This document shows, piece after piece, positions 1 to 8,604 of a DNA stretch of 64,000 nt. The DNA is taken from positions 2,108,001-2,172,000 of the forward strand of contig OY761986.2 in NCBI GenBank assembly GCA_963665155.2, read 5' to 3'. Under the pieces are notes generated by a model. It made no database searches and was not told where the DNA came from. It saw only the letters and a program-made list of their open reading frames with translations. Each line of letters begins with the position of its first letter. Position 1 is the first letter of the stretch. The stretch is from UBA1141 sp963665155. GTDB taxonomy: Bacteria > Chloroflexota > Dehalococcoidia > Lucifugimonadales > UBA3495. The position numbers and the translations under genes were made by a program.

Positions 1-1
1 C

Positions 2-508
2 CTAATCGTCGACGCAGGCACCGCGTCCAAGTGCATCACCGACATGGAAGGAGCGGCGGTCCACTACGAAAGACTGAAAACCCAAGCCGCGGAGTACGAC
101 CACAACACCAGAGTGCGGCTGCTGACGGCCATCCTGACCCCAGCCCAAGCCTATTACAAAGCCCAGAAGTTCCGGGAAATGCTGCGGCAACAGCTTCTCG
201 AACTGCTAAAGGACGTTGACGTATTTGTGTTGCCAACGTCCCCCGCTGGGGCACCCAAGATTCCCGACGAAGCAGGAACGAAAAGTCAAGAAGAAGCCCA
301 CAGCCGGATGTCTGGGATCAGGAGCTTCACCGGCCCGTTCAACCTGGCAGGCGTGCCCGCGATCTCGGTGCCCTGCGGTTTCACGTCGGATAACCTGCCT
401 ATATCCCTTCAAATCGTTGGCCGTCCCTTCGAGGACGCCACGGTGATGAAAGTAGCCCACGCCTACGAGCAAGCAACAACTTGGCACACGAGGCGGCCTC
501 CTATCTAA
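2..508 (+). CDS. Amidase family protein, C-terminal part (cut by window edge)
   Basis: The frame is open from the window edge, so this is the last ~168 residues of a longer protein. The C-terminal amidase-signature region is recognisable: a segment predicting a Leu-rich helix, then VFVLPTSPAGAPKI, then a block with FTGPFNLAGVPAISVPCG followed by LPISLQIVGRPFED. This pattern is typical of GatA/amidase enzymes that hydrolyse amide bonds with a Ser-Ser-Lys triad. The triad itself would lie upstream, outside the window, so activity and substrate cannot be judged. Glu-tRNA amidotransferase subunit A is possible, but a stand-alone amidase is as likely because no gatB or gatC follows. Confidence 0.85.
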   Translation, partial: LIVDAGTASKCITDMEGAAVHYERLKTQAAEYDHNTRVRLLTAILTPAQAYYKAQKFREMLRQQLLELLKDVDVFVLPTSPAGAPKIPDEAGTKSQEEAHSRMSGIRSFTGPFNLAGVPAISVPCGFTSDNLPISLQIVGRPFEDATVMKVAHAYEQATTWHTRRPPI

Positions 509-534
509 AGACGAGGTTTTTTGGGAGGGGTTTT

Positions 535-568
535 AGGGGAACCCTTTCTTGCAAGAAAGGGTTCCCCT
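535..568. repeat. Perfect 34-bp palindrome between amidase and tldD
   Basis: Positions 535-568 form a perfect inverted repeat with 17-base arms centred on TGCA. The arms read AGGGGAACCCTTTCTTG. A closely related palindrome occurs at 60343-60382, so this may be a dispersed element rather than only a local terminator. It follows the amidase stop by 26 bases and could terminate that transcript, although no T-run follows. Confidence 0.7.
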
Positions 569-635
569 AGCCCTTCCTAAAGAACCAAACTCAGAGTTTC
601 GTACCCAGGGTTAAAATTCTCCGGAGGTACAACCC

Positions 636-2081
636 ATGGACGAACTGGTCGCCCGCGCCCTGGAGACAGCCCGCCTTAAAGGCGCCGGGTATGCCGACGT
701 GCGGGTGGTCCAGACCGAGCAGGAACGATACGTCGTACGCAACGGAGCCGTCGACACTCTCAGCATGGACCAGTCAATGGGCTTTGGCGTTCGGGTGTTG
801 GTGGACGGTGCATGGGGCTTCGCCTCCAGTCGGGACTATTCAGCCGCAGAGGTCGACCGTGTTGCCGGTCTGGCGGTTCAAGTAGCCCGTGCTTCAGCGG
901 TACTCAATCATGAGCGGGTGAACTTGGGCAGCCCCGTGACCAGCCGAGGGTCTTACACGACGCCTATCCAAGTTGACCCCTTTAGCATATCTCCCGAAGC
1001 CAAGCTTGAATTGCTTCTGGAGGTCGACCGGGGCATGGGTTCCGTCTCGGGCATCTCTGCCCGCCAATGCAACCTGGTTTTCATCAAAGAGCAAAAGACC
1101 TTCGCCAATTCCCAGGGCGCTCATGTGGAGCAGACGATTTACGAGTCGGGGGGCGGCATGCAGGCCACCGCCGTTGGATCCGGGGAAGTCCAGCGCCGGT
1201 CTTACCCGGAGTCCCACGGTCGCATGCAGGGCTGTGCTGGATGGGAGTACATAACTCGCATGGACCTCGCTGGGAACGCCGAACAGATCGCCAGCGAGGC
1301 TGTGGCCTTGCTGACCGCCGACCAATCCCCCAGCGACGCCACTACCACGATCATAATTGGCGGTTGCCAATTGGCCTTACAGGTGCATGAGTCCTGCGGC
1401 CACGCCATCGAATTAGACCGGGTTTTGGGGTCCGAAGCCGCCTTTGCCGGCACATCTTTCTTGACCACCGACAAGCTCAACGATTTTCGGTACGGTTCCC
1501 AGCATGTAAACGTGACCGCTGACAGTCTAAGCGTTCCCGGCATGGGGAGCTACGGTTGGGATGACGAGGGTGTTCCTTCCCAATCGACGCCCATCATCAG
1601 GGATGGTCAATTTGTAGGTTACCTGATGTCCCGGGAGTCGGCGTCGACCCTGGGACTGGAATCCAACGGTTGTATGAGGGCTTCCTCCTGGAACCGCATC
1701 CCGCTAATCCGCATGACCAACGTTAGCCTGGAGCCCGGCGCTTGGACGCTGGACAATCTGATAGCCGATACCGACGACGGCGTCTACATGGAAACGAACA
1801 AGTCCTGGTCCATCGACGATCGCCGCTACAATTTTCAGTTCGGCACGGAGATGGGCTACGAAATCAAGAACGGGAAGCGGGGTCGACTGCTCCGCAACTG
1901 CACCTACACCGGCATCACCCCGGATTTCTGGAACTCCTGCGACGCCGTTTGCGACAAGAACCACTGGGAGATGTGGGGCACGCCTCAGTGCGGCAAAGGG
2001 CAGCCCGGGCAGATTGCCCATACCGGCCACGGGGCAGCCCCAGCTCGCTTCCGGAATGTCCGAATCGGAGTAATGCGCTAG
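636..2081 (+). CDS. tldD: Metalloprotease TldD
   Basis: 481 residues, the usual length of TldD. The zinc-binding HExxxH motif is present as HESCGH at residues 251-256, and the third ligand, a cysteine, is at residue 452 (PQCGKGQ), close to Cys454 of E. coli TldD. The family works as a TldD/TldE heterodimer that degrades unfolded peptides; in some bacteria it trims modified peptide precursors such as microcin B17. The ATG at 636 has a strong ribosome binding site, GGAGGT at 623-628. tldE follows 95 bases downstream on the same strand, so the pair is probably co-transcribed. No peptide-precursor gene is apparent nearby, so the substrate is unknown. Confidence 0.95.
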   Translation: MDELVARALETARLKGAGYADVRVVQTEQERYVVRNGAVDTLSMDQSMGFGVRVLVDGAWGFASSRDYSAAEVDRVAGLAVQVARASAVLNHERVNLGSPVTSRGSYTTPIQVDPFSISPEAKLELLLEVDRGMGSVSGISARQCNLVFIKEQKTFANSQGAHVEQTIYESGGGMQATAVGSGEVQRRSYPESHGRMQGCAGWEYITRMDLAGNAEQIASEAVALLTADQSPSDATTTIIIGGCQLALQVHESCGHAIELDRVLGSEAAFAGTSFLTTDKLNDFRYGSQHVNVTADSLSVPGMGSYGWDDEGVPSQSTPIIRDGQFVGYLMSRESASTLGLESNGCMRASSWNRIPLIRMTNVSLEPGAWTLDNLIADTDDGVYMETNKSWSIDDRRYNFQFGTEMGYEIKNGKRGRLLRNCTYTGITPDFWNSCDAVCDKNHWEMWGTPQCGKGQPGQIAHTGHGAAPARFRNVRIGVMR

Positions 2082-2176
2082 CCAGACAGACATAGTCTGG
2101 TTCCCTAGAGTCGTTTTATGGGGCTACGATTTGGGGTTTGTTAGGTGATCGGAAAAATCTGGTTGAGGCCGATTAA

Positions 2177-3520
2177 ATGATTGGAAAAGACCAATGTCAG
2201 GCCATCTTGGGTAAAGCGCTGGGCCTGTCCACCGTCAAGGAAGCCGACTTCTACCTGAGTGGCCAGGAACAAGGGCTGACCAGGTTCGCCGGAAATGCCA
2301 TCCACCAGAACGTGTCCCACAGCAACGCCCAACTCCACATCCGTGCGGTCTCCGGCAAGAGGCTGGGACGAGCGGTGACTAACGACCTGAGCGACGTTGG
2401 TATCGCCAAAGCAGTAGCTCAAGCCGAGCACAATGCTTCCCTTATGCCCGAGGACCCGGATTTACCAGGTCTTCCCGAGCCAGCTTCCCAAGCAGACCAA
2501 TCGCGCCAAATAGATTCCTACGACCCCGCCACGGCTGACTTTACGCCGGAAGACCGGGCCCACGCCGTCAGCGTGGTTTGCGGCGAAACCGGCCGACACG
2601 GATTGAACGCCTACGGTGCCTGCCGCACCGGAACCCAAGAAATCGCCGTGGCCAGCACCCTCGGAGCCAGCCGATACCACGCCGGGTCCTTCGCCGGTCT
2701 GCTGATTACGGTGATGAGCGACACATCGTCGGGATGGGCCAAGGGAGGGTCATGGCGGGTGAGCGACATCAACGCCAAAGACCTTGCCGACGAAGCCATA
2801 GGCAAAGCGGAGCGGGGCAAAGACCCGCGAGACGTTGGACCGGGAGAGTACCCGGTGGTGCTTGAACACTACGCCGTAGACGACATTTTGGGGGCTTTAA
2901 GCCTTTACGGCATGGGCGCTCAAGCAGTCCAGGAGCGCCGTAGCTGGATGAACGGTTTAATTGGTGAGCAAGCGATGAGCCCTCAGGTTTCTATCTGGGA
3001 CGACGGAACGGACCCTTCGGGTTGGCCGGTGCCCTTCGACACCGAAGGCATGCCCCGTCAGAAAGCCGACCTAGTATCAAAGGGCGTGATCGGCGCGCCG
3101 GTGCACAATTCCTACACTGCCGGAAAAGAGGGCAAAACTTCCACTGGGCACCAGGTCAACTTCACCGGCGCACCCTACGCCACCAATCTGTTTATGAAGC
3201 CCGGCGAACAGACCGTGGAAGAGTTGATCGCTTCCACCGACCGCGGGCTATACATCACCCGTTTCCACTATACCCGCCTGTCCCACAACAAGGGCTGCAT
3301 GATGACCGGTATGACCCGGGACGGGACGTTTCTCATCGAAAACGGGCGCATTAGCCATCCGGTCAAAAACCTGAGGTTCACCCAGTCCTACGTGGAAGCG
3401 TTGGCTGGAGTGGAGGGTGTTGGCAAGCAGACCAGGCTGGCGCTGAACGAGGTGGGATTCGCCACCAGGGTGCCTGCGCTAAAGCTTGCCAGCTTTAACT
3501 TCACCGGGGTGACGGTTTAG
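2177..3520 (+). CDS. tldE: TldE/PmbA family protein
   Basis: 447 residues of the TldD/PmbA fold without the HExxxH metal site, as expected for TldE (PmbA), the non-catalytic partner that shapes the shared peptide cavity with TldD. Family landmarks include the N-terminal region with TRFAGNAIHQNV and the C-terminal GLYITRFHYTRLSHNKGCMMTGMTRDGTFLIENG segment, which carries the conserved ending of this half of the complex. It lies directly downstream of tldD. The ATG at 2177 is used; the upstream region has only a weak ribosome binding site. Confidence 0.92.
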   Translation: MIGKDQCQAILGKALGLSTVKEADFYLSGQEQGLTRFAGNAIHQNVSHSNAQLHIRAVSGKRLGRAVTNDLSDVGIAKAVAQAEHNASLMPEDPDLPGLPEPASQADQSRQIDSYDPATADFTPEDRAHAVSVVCGETGRHGLNAYGACRTGTQEIAVASTLGASRYHAGSFAGLLITVMSDTSSGWAKGGSWRVSDINAKDLADEAIGKAERGKDPRDVGPGEYPVVLEHYAVDDILGALSLYGMGAQAVQERRSWMNGLIGEQAMSPQVSIWDDGTDPSGWPVPFDTEGMPRQKADLVSKGVIGAPVHNSYTAGKEGKTSTGHQVNFTGAPYATNLFMKPGEQTVEELIASTDRGLYITRFHYTRLSHNKGCMMTGMTRDGTFLIENGRISHPVKNLRFTQSYVEALAGVEGVGKQTRLALNEVGFATRVPALKLASFNFTGVTV

Positions 3521-3714
3521 GGCACCCATTGCGGGCAGCTCGACAATCAGAGAACTTGACCTCAAGCAATCACTTTGAAACCTACGTCTTCGGTTTCAAA
3601 TGATAGCCTGCCACCCCAGCCATTCCGGTTGACGCTGCATCTGGCCTCAGATACACTTGGGCACATTCAACAGCCTGTCTTGTTGGCGCTAGCCAGCGGA
3701 CGATTGAGGTATCC
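3521..3714. other. Intergenic region before mgsA; probable promoter region
   Basis: 194 bases between tldE and the methylamine genes with no convincing ORF. It probably holds the promoter of the mgs/gmaS/mgd cluster, but I could not assign -35/-10 boxes with confidence. GAGGT at 3706-3710 is the ribosome binding site of mgsA. Confidence 0.4.
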
Positions 3715-4629
3715 ATGTGCGGCGTCGGCGGCATCCTTTACAAGAACATCGGCTCCCAGGGCCAAGCACCCATCGGGGAAGATTTGGTCAAGATGCTAGA
3801 GTCCATGACTCACCGGGGCCGAGATTCCAGCGGTTTCACCATCGCTGGCGAAGATATTGACGGTGACTTGGTTATCCGCATCTGGACTGACGACCCAGGG
3901 CAAGCAGCGGACGTGCTGTCTAAGGCCGAGGAAACAGTACAGAAGGCTGGCGGCGTGGTGAGAACTAGCAACGCTTGGGGCCAGTTTTTGCGAGTGACCG
4001 TCAACTACGAGGGCGAGATACCCGCCTTGGCTGAAGCCCTTTTGGGCACCCAGGGTGTGGCCTTACACAGCATCGGCGAAAACTCGGAGGTCATTAAGGA
4101 CGTGGGCACTCCCGCGGTCATGGACGGCCTCCACTCCATGAGCCAACTCAAGGGCACCCACGGCATCGGTCACGTTCGCATGGCCACGGAGAGCCGTGTC
4201 GACGTTAACCACGCCCATCCTTTCTGGGCCTACCCCTTCACCGACGTAACCGTGGTCCATAACGGACAATTGACCAACTACCACAAGCTGAAACGCATGT
4301 ATGAAGACCAAGGCCACCATTTCCAGACCGGCAACGATTCGGAATTGATCGCCGTTTACTTGGCCGACAAACTGGCCAAAGGGGACCCGTTGGATCATGC
4401 GTTACGAAGTTCGTTGAGCGACCTTGACGGCACGTTTACTTACTTGGTTTCCACCAAGGACGGCTTGGGCTACGCCAAAGACCAGTGGTCGGCCAAGCCC
4501 CTAGTCACTATGGAGACTGACGATATTATCGCCATAGCATCGGAGGAGATAGCGCTCCGTGGCGTGTTCAGCCAGGAAATTGACCGGTTCGAGCCTCAAA
4601 ACAGCGAGGTCATGACTTGGTTACTTTAG
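3715..4629 (+). CDS. mgsA: N-methylglutamate synthase subunit A (GlxB-like glutaminase domain)
   Basis: 304 residues of the class II glutamine amidotransferase fold. The chain begins MCGVGG, so Cys2 is the N-terminal nucleophile of this family. In the N-methylglutamate pathway MgsA is thought to release methylamine from gamma-glutamylmethylamide for transfer to 2-oxoglutarate in the MgsABC complex; this role is taken from characterised methylotroph clusters. The ATG at 3715 has GAGGT at 3706-3710. Its end overlaps the start of mgsB by 13 bases, which suggests translational coupling. By sequence alone it could also be GlxB of a GlxBCD set; the gmaS and mgd genes next door favour the methylamine role. 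Confidence 0.88.
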   Translation: MCGVGGILYKNIGSQGQAPIGEDLVKMLESMTHRGRDSSGFTIAGEDIDGDLVIRIWTDDPGQAADVLSKAEETVQKAGGVVRTSNAWGQFLRVTVNYEGEIPALAEALLGTQGVALHSIGENSEVIKDVGTPAVMDGLHSMSQLKGTHGIGHVRMATESRVDVNHAHPFWAYPFTDVTVVHNGQLTNYHKLKRMYEDQGHHFQTGNDSELIAVYLADKLAKGDPLDHALRSSLSDLDGTFTYLVSTKDGLGYAKDQWSAKPLVTMETDDIIAIASEEIALRGVFSQEIDRFEPQNSEVMTWLL

Positions 4630-5300
4630 ACGCTGGGGCGCTGACCACCCGAGAACTGAACGCAAAGATCAAGGAACTGGCGGCGAGTGGCGATGAAATC
4701 ACGGTGGTAAATCCCCAGGCCAAGCACAACATCGCCGTGGGGATTTTCGAGAACTGCAAAATAAAAATAAGCGGCAGTGTGGGTTATTACGCCGCTAGCC
4801 TCTCGGACGGTCCCGAATATGTTATTGAAGGCAATGCAGGATGGGCCTTGGGTGACAACATGATGTCCGGCAAGATCACCCTGACGAAAGATGCTGGTGC
4901 CTCAGTCGGCTCCACCATGCGGGGCGGTGAACTCTTCGTCGGCGGCAACGCTGGCGCTCGGGCCGGAATTTCCATGAAGGGGGGAACCCTTATCGTGGGG
5001 GGCAACGCTGGCTTCCTCACCGGTTTCATGATGCAGAAGGGGCGGATCATTGTTTGCGGCGACGTTGGTGAAGCGGTCGGCGACTCGATGTACGAGGGTA
5101 CGATTTACGTTGCCGGGAAAATCGCTTCTTTGGGCAGCGACGCCAAGACCGAAGAGATCAGCGAAGACGAAGTTATTGATATCTTAGCGGCACTGGAAGA
5201 ACACGGAATTAAGCAAAGCTACAAATTTACCAAGGTGGTTTCAGCAAAAAAGCTATACCACTACGACTCGCTGGAGCGAATGGAAAAGTCCATTATCTAA
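4617..5300 (+). CDS. mgsB: N-methylglutamate synthase subunit B (GlxC-like GXGXG domain)
   Basis: 227 residues corresponding to the C-terminal GXGXG beta-helix domain of glutamate synthase (GltB alpha domain) as a separate subunit. The right-handed helix is visible as repeats such as GNAGWALGDNMMSG, GASVGSTMRGGELFVGG and GNAGARAGISMKGG between residues ~75 and 185. It is a structural subunit that links the glutaminase and FMN synthase parts. The best start is TTG at 4617, inside the 3' end of mgsA, with GAGGT at 4606-4610 six bases before it; the nearby ATG at 4612 is in the mgsA frame. Confidence 0.87.
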   Translation: MVTLDAGALTTRELNAKIKELAASGDEITVVNPQAKHNIAVGIFENCKIKISGSVGYYAASLSDGPEYVIEGNAGWALGDNMMSGKITLTKDAGASVGSTMRGGELFVGGNAGARAGISMKGGTLIVGGNAGFLTGFMMQKGRIIVCGDVGEAVGDSMYEGTIYVAGKIASLGSDAKTEEISEDEVIDILAALEEHGIKQSYKFTKVVSAKKLYHYDSLERMEKSII

Positions 5301-5446
5301 TCTATCCGACTGGTCATGTTCGCAGGCATTAGGGGATCAGGCAAACTTTTTTATTTCCCGAATCCTCGAATCTCCCAATCCCGGCAAAAAGCCGTCTCGA
5401 CAAATCCTAAAGACCCGAATACAGCCAACGGAGGAAGTTATTCCCG

Positions 5447-6742
5447 ATGGTGATGGGCAACAGCCAAATATGGCCTCCCTGGATCATAGAAGATATCCAT
5501 GCCAAGTCGGACCTTGGACGCTACCGAATCCGAGGCTTCAGCACCTTCCAGAAAGTAACCCACTTTGATGACCTCACTTTTTTGTCTACGGGCCTTACGC
5601 GTTTCCCGTTGGAAGGTTACAAAGAACGCTGCAACACCCGAACGGTGATCGGGGCCCGCTATGCCGAGAACCCTTTGGTGTTGGAGACCCCCATATACAT
5701 TAGCGGGATGAGTTACGGTGCCCTCTCGGCCAACGCCAAAACGGCATTGGGCAAAGGCGCAGCCATGGTGGGCTCCGCCAGTTGCACCGGGGACGGCGGC
5801 CAGTTGCCCAGCGAAAGAGAAGCGGCGGACAACTTGATATATCAAGTCTTGCCCAGTCGATACGGCTTCAATCCTCACCACTTAGCCCAAGCCCAAGCGA
5901 TTGAAATCGTGGTGGGCCAGGGTGCCAAACCAGGCACCGGCGGCATGCTGATGGGCGTCAAGGTGCTGGATGAAATTGCCGACATGCGGGATCTGCCTCA
6001 AGGCATAGACCAACGCAGCCCGGCACGACATCCCGACTGGCTGGGACCGGACGACCTAGCAGTCAAGATAGAGCAACTACGGGAAGCCACAGACTGGAGG
6101 ATCCCAGTTCACGTCAAACTAGGCGCATGCCGGGTCGGCGACGACGTTAAACTGGCCGCCAAGGCCGGGGCGGACGCAATCGTGATTGACAGCATGGTGG
6201 CGGGCACTGGCGCGTCGGCCGAGGTGTTGATCGAGCACAGCGGCATCCCCACTGTACCGGCTATAGTAATGGCCCGTGAAGCGCTCCGGGAATTGGGGCT
6301 TTACGGCAAGGTCAGCCTGATTGCCTCCGGGGGCATCCGCCACGGAGCGGACGCAGCCAAGGCCCTGGCTCTGGGCGCCGACGCCGTAGCCATCGGACTC
6401 GCCAGCCTCATTGCTTTGAACTGCAACCGGGAGATTCCCGAGTCGGACTTCAAATCGGAGATCGGTGTGCCCGCTGGCTTCTGCCATCACTGCCACACCG
6501 GAAAATGCCCAGTGGGGATTGCCACCCAGAATCCGGAGTTGACCAAACGCTTGGACCCCGATGCGGCTGCCGAGAGGGTGGCCAATTTTCTGAATTCCAT
6601 GACCATGGAAATGGCCTTGCTCACCAGGTCATTGGGTAAAAGCGACGTACACAGCCTGGAACCCGAAGACTTGGCCGCCCTGACAATCGAAGCTTCGGCC
6701 ATGGCCCGGGTGCCATTGGTGGGGACCGACAAGATTTATTGA
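5447..6742 (+). CDS. mgsC: N-methylglutamate synthase subunit C (GlxD-like FMN synthase domain)
   Basis: 431 residues of the FMN-binding glutamate synthase domain as a stand-alone protein. Typical motifs are MSYGALSANAKTALGKGA (residues ~85-103), GAKPGTGGMLMG (~160-171), and the TIM-barrel end IASGGIRHGADAAKALALGADAV. Three cysteines, C346, C349 and C354 (FCHHCHTGKCPVGIATQ), correspond to the 3Fe-4S ligands of glutamate synthase. In the pathway it forms N-methylglutamate from the released methylamine and 2-oxoglutarate. GGAGGA at 5430-5435 precedes the ATG. A 146-base gap separates it from mgsB. Confidence 0.9.
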   Translation: MVMGNSQIWPPWIIEDIHAKSDLGRYRIRGFSTFQKVTHFDDLTFLSTGLTRFPLEGYKERCNTRTVIGARYAENPLVLETPIYISGMSYGALSANAKTALGKGAAMVGSASCTGDGGQLPSEREAADNLIYQVLPSRYGFNPHHLAQAQAIEIVVGQGAKPGTGGMLMGVKVLDEIADMRDLPQGIDQRSPARHPDWLGPDDLAVKIEQLREATDWRIPVHVKLGACRVGDDVKLAAKAGADAIVIDSMVAGTGASAEVLIEHSGIPTVPAIVMAREALRELGLYGKVSLIASGGIRHGADAAKALALGADAVAIGLASLIALNCNREIPESDFKSEIGVPAGFCHHCHTGKCPVGIATQNPELTKRLDPDAAAERVANFLNSMTMEMALLTRSLGKSDVHSLEPEDLAALTIEASAMARVPLVGTDKIY

Positions 6743-6897
6743 GCTAATCAGCTATCAGCGGTCAGCAGTCAGATTCGGGCTGGCATGGCAACATTTAACT
6801 GCGCGTCTAAATAAGCCTGGGCAAAAGTGCATTTTAAGCAATCGCCGGGCAGGTAGCCCTTAAGCTGATAGCTGACGCTCTCCCAAGGAGAAACGCC

Positions 6898-8256
6898 ATG
6901 GTCACCAGGGAAGAAATACGACAACGCATGGACGCAGACAAAATCGAATACGTCCTTGCCCAGTTCGTGGACATCAACGGGTCGCCCAAGGTCAAAATGG
7001 TGCCAGCTTCTCACTTGGACGACATTGTGGACACCGGCGCCGGATTCGCGGGCGCAGCGCTGCCAGGCATGGGCCAGGGCCCTCACTCCCACGACATGCT
7101 GGCCAGAGTGGACCTTGAGACCTACACGCCGGTTCCCTGGACCGAGGGGGTGGCCCGGTTCGCAAGCGACCTGTTCGTGGACGATGCACCCCACATGTTT
7201 TGCCCTCGCCAGAATTTCAAGCGGGTGCTTTCCAACCTGGGTGACGACGGCTACGTGTTCAACGTGGGAATTGAACCAGAGCATTTTCTGGTGACGCGAG
7301 ACGGCGACGGCGCAATCACAGTTTGGGATCCCAACAACATAGACACTCTGAACAAAGCCTGCTACGACTTCAAAGGGATAGCCAATGTCATGGACTACTT
7401 GCGGGACATGATGGACGGCATGAAGCGGGTGGGCTGGGACGTCTATCAGTCCGATCACGAAGACGCCAACGGGCAATACGAGATCAATTTCCACTACGAC
7501 CACGCCATGATCACCGCAGACCGGTACACCTTCTTCAAGATGATGACCAGCCAATACGCCCAGAAATACGGCGCAATAGCCACCCACATGGCCAAACCTT
7601 TTACTGATCGCACCGGCAGCGGCGGCCACATCCACTACCACATAGCCGACGTAGTCACCGGTGAGAACCTGTTCCTAGACGAGGAAGACCCCAGGGGGTT
7701 GGGTCTCTCCCAGATGGCTTACAACTTCATCGGCGGCGTGTTTGCCCACGCCCCGGCACTATGTTGTGTTATGTCTCCTACCGTCAATTGCTACAAACGA
7801 CTGCAAGTGGGACCGGCATTGATGGGATCAACGTCAGGTTTTCTGTGGACGCCGGCCTTCGTTTCCTACGGTGACAATAATCGGACTCAGATGATCCGCA
7901 CCGCTGGACCGGGGCACTTGGAGGACCGGACTATGTCGTCCGCCTGCAATCCCTATCTGTCCTTCGCTGCCTACGTCACCGCCGGAATGGACGGTGTAAG
8001 ACGCGGATTGGATCCTGGCGAGCCTTTCTTGGGAAATCTTTACGAACTGGGCATGGAGGAAATTCGCCGGAGGGGCGTCCGCCTACTGCCCCAGTCCCTA
8101 GCCGAAGCGTTGCAAGAGTTAAAACAAGACGAGTTGGTCCAATCATCGCTGGGCGTAATCTACGATGAGTTCGCCGCCCTGAAAGAGGGAGAGTGGCGGG
8201 AGTACCACCGCCAGGTGACCCAATGGGAGCTCGACCGTTACCTGACCATGTTTTAG
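6898..8256 (+). CDS. gmaS: Gamma-glutamylmethylamide synthetase (GlnT/GmaS family)
   Basis: 452 residues of the glutamine synthetase fold, of the GlnT/GmaS subfamily. It carries the catalytic-domain signature around residues 230-245 (THMAKPFTDRTGSGGHIHYH) and NCYKRLQVGPALMG with NNRTQMIR, the ATP and glutamate site. GmaS joins methylamine to glutamate with ATP to give gamma-glutamylmethylamide, the first step of the N-methylglutamate pathway. The assignment over ordinary GlnT rests on subfamily resemblance and on lying between mgsABC and mgd genes. AAGGAG at 6885-6890 sits 7 bases before the ATG. Confidence 0.88.
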   Translation: MVTREEIRQRMDADKIEYVLAQFVDINGSPKVKMVPASHLDDIVDTGAGFAGAALPGMGQGPHSHDMLARVDLETYTPVPWTEGVARFASDLFVDDAPHMFCPRQNFKRVLSNLGDDGYVFNVGIEPEHFLVTRDGDGAITVWDPNNIDTLNKACYDFKGIANVMDYLRDMMDGMKRVGWDVYQSDHEDANGQYEINFHYDHAMITADRYTFFKMMTSQYAQKYGAIATHMAKPFTDRTGSGGHIHYHIADVVTGENLFLDEEDPRGLGLSQMAYNFIGGVFAHAPALCCVMSPTVNCYKRLQVGPALMGSTSGFLWTPAFVSYGDNNRTQMIRTAGPGHLEDRTMSSACNPYLSFAAYVTAGMDGVRRGLDPGEPFLGNLYELGMEEIRRRGVRLLPQSLAEALQELKQDELVQSSLGVIYDEFAALKEGEWREYHRQVTQWELDRYLTMF

Positions 8257-8283
8257 CCGCCTTGCGGTGGCGCCAGAGACAAA

Positions 8284-8532
8284 ATGGCATTTCTTCTAAA
8301 CTGCCCCAACTGCGGGGAACGAAATGTACACGAGTTCCGCTTCGGCGGGGAGGTAATCTCACGTCCTGCGTCGACGGCAACCGACGTTGAGTGGACTAAT
8401 TTTTTCTACAACCGTGGCAACGTGGCCGGAGTGCAGCGGGAGTGGTGGAACCACCGCTACGGTTGCCGTAAATGGTTCTTTGCTCTGCGCGACACGGTGA
8501 GCAACCAAGTACAGGAGACATTCTGGCCGTGA
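8284..8532 (+). CDS. mgdB: N-methylglutamate dehydrogenase subunit B (sarcosine oxidase delta-like)
   Basis: 82 residues, the small zinc subunit. Cys7, Cys10, His57 and Cys61 (CPNCG...HRYGCRKWF) match in spacing the four zinc ligands of heterotetrameric sarcosine oxidase delta subunits (about C6, C9, H59, C63). It lies 27 bases after gmaS and before the large alpha-like subunit. In the sarcosine oxidase family this subunit stabilises the complex. The ribosome binding site is weak (AGAGA at 8275-8279). Confidence 0.88.
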   Translation: MAFLLNCPNCGERNVHEFRFGGEVISRPASTATDVEWTNFFYNRGNVAGVQREWWNHRYGCRKWFFALRDTVSNQVQETFWP

Positions 8533-8559
8533 GAGACTGAATGTGGATGCTGAGAACGG

Positions 8560-8598
8560 AGGAAATCCCCCCAACCCCCTTTAACAAAGGGGGCTATT
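8560..8598. repeat. Palindromic G5 repeat (family copy 1), upstream of mgdC
   Basis: Imperfect inverted repeat with CCCCCTTT and AAAGGGGG arms at 8575-8593, preceded by AAATCCCCCC. Related sequences occur at 17065-17115, 20071-20106, 29971-30018 and 57788-57823. It ends only 6 bases before the mgdC start, so its G-run may serve as the ribosome binding site or fold over it. Confidence 0.65.
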
Positions 8599-8604
8599 AA
8601 CACC

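Noticed and set aside
6743..6876. AGCTATCAGC / GCTGATAGCT inverted repeats before gmaS as an operator
   Set aside because: Such TCAGCTATCAGC stretches are common low-value dispersed repeats, the arms are far apart (about 110 bases), and there is no sign of a regulator site.
6769..7641. Minus-strand frame of 290 residues
   Set aside because: Lies opposite gmaS; His/Val-rich composition typical of an antisense shadow.
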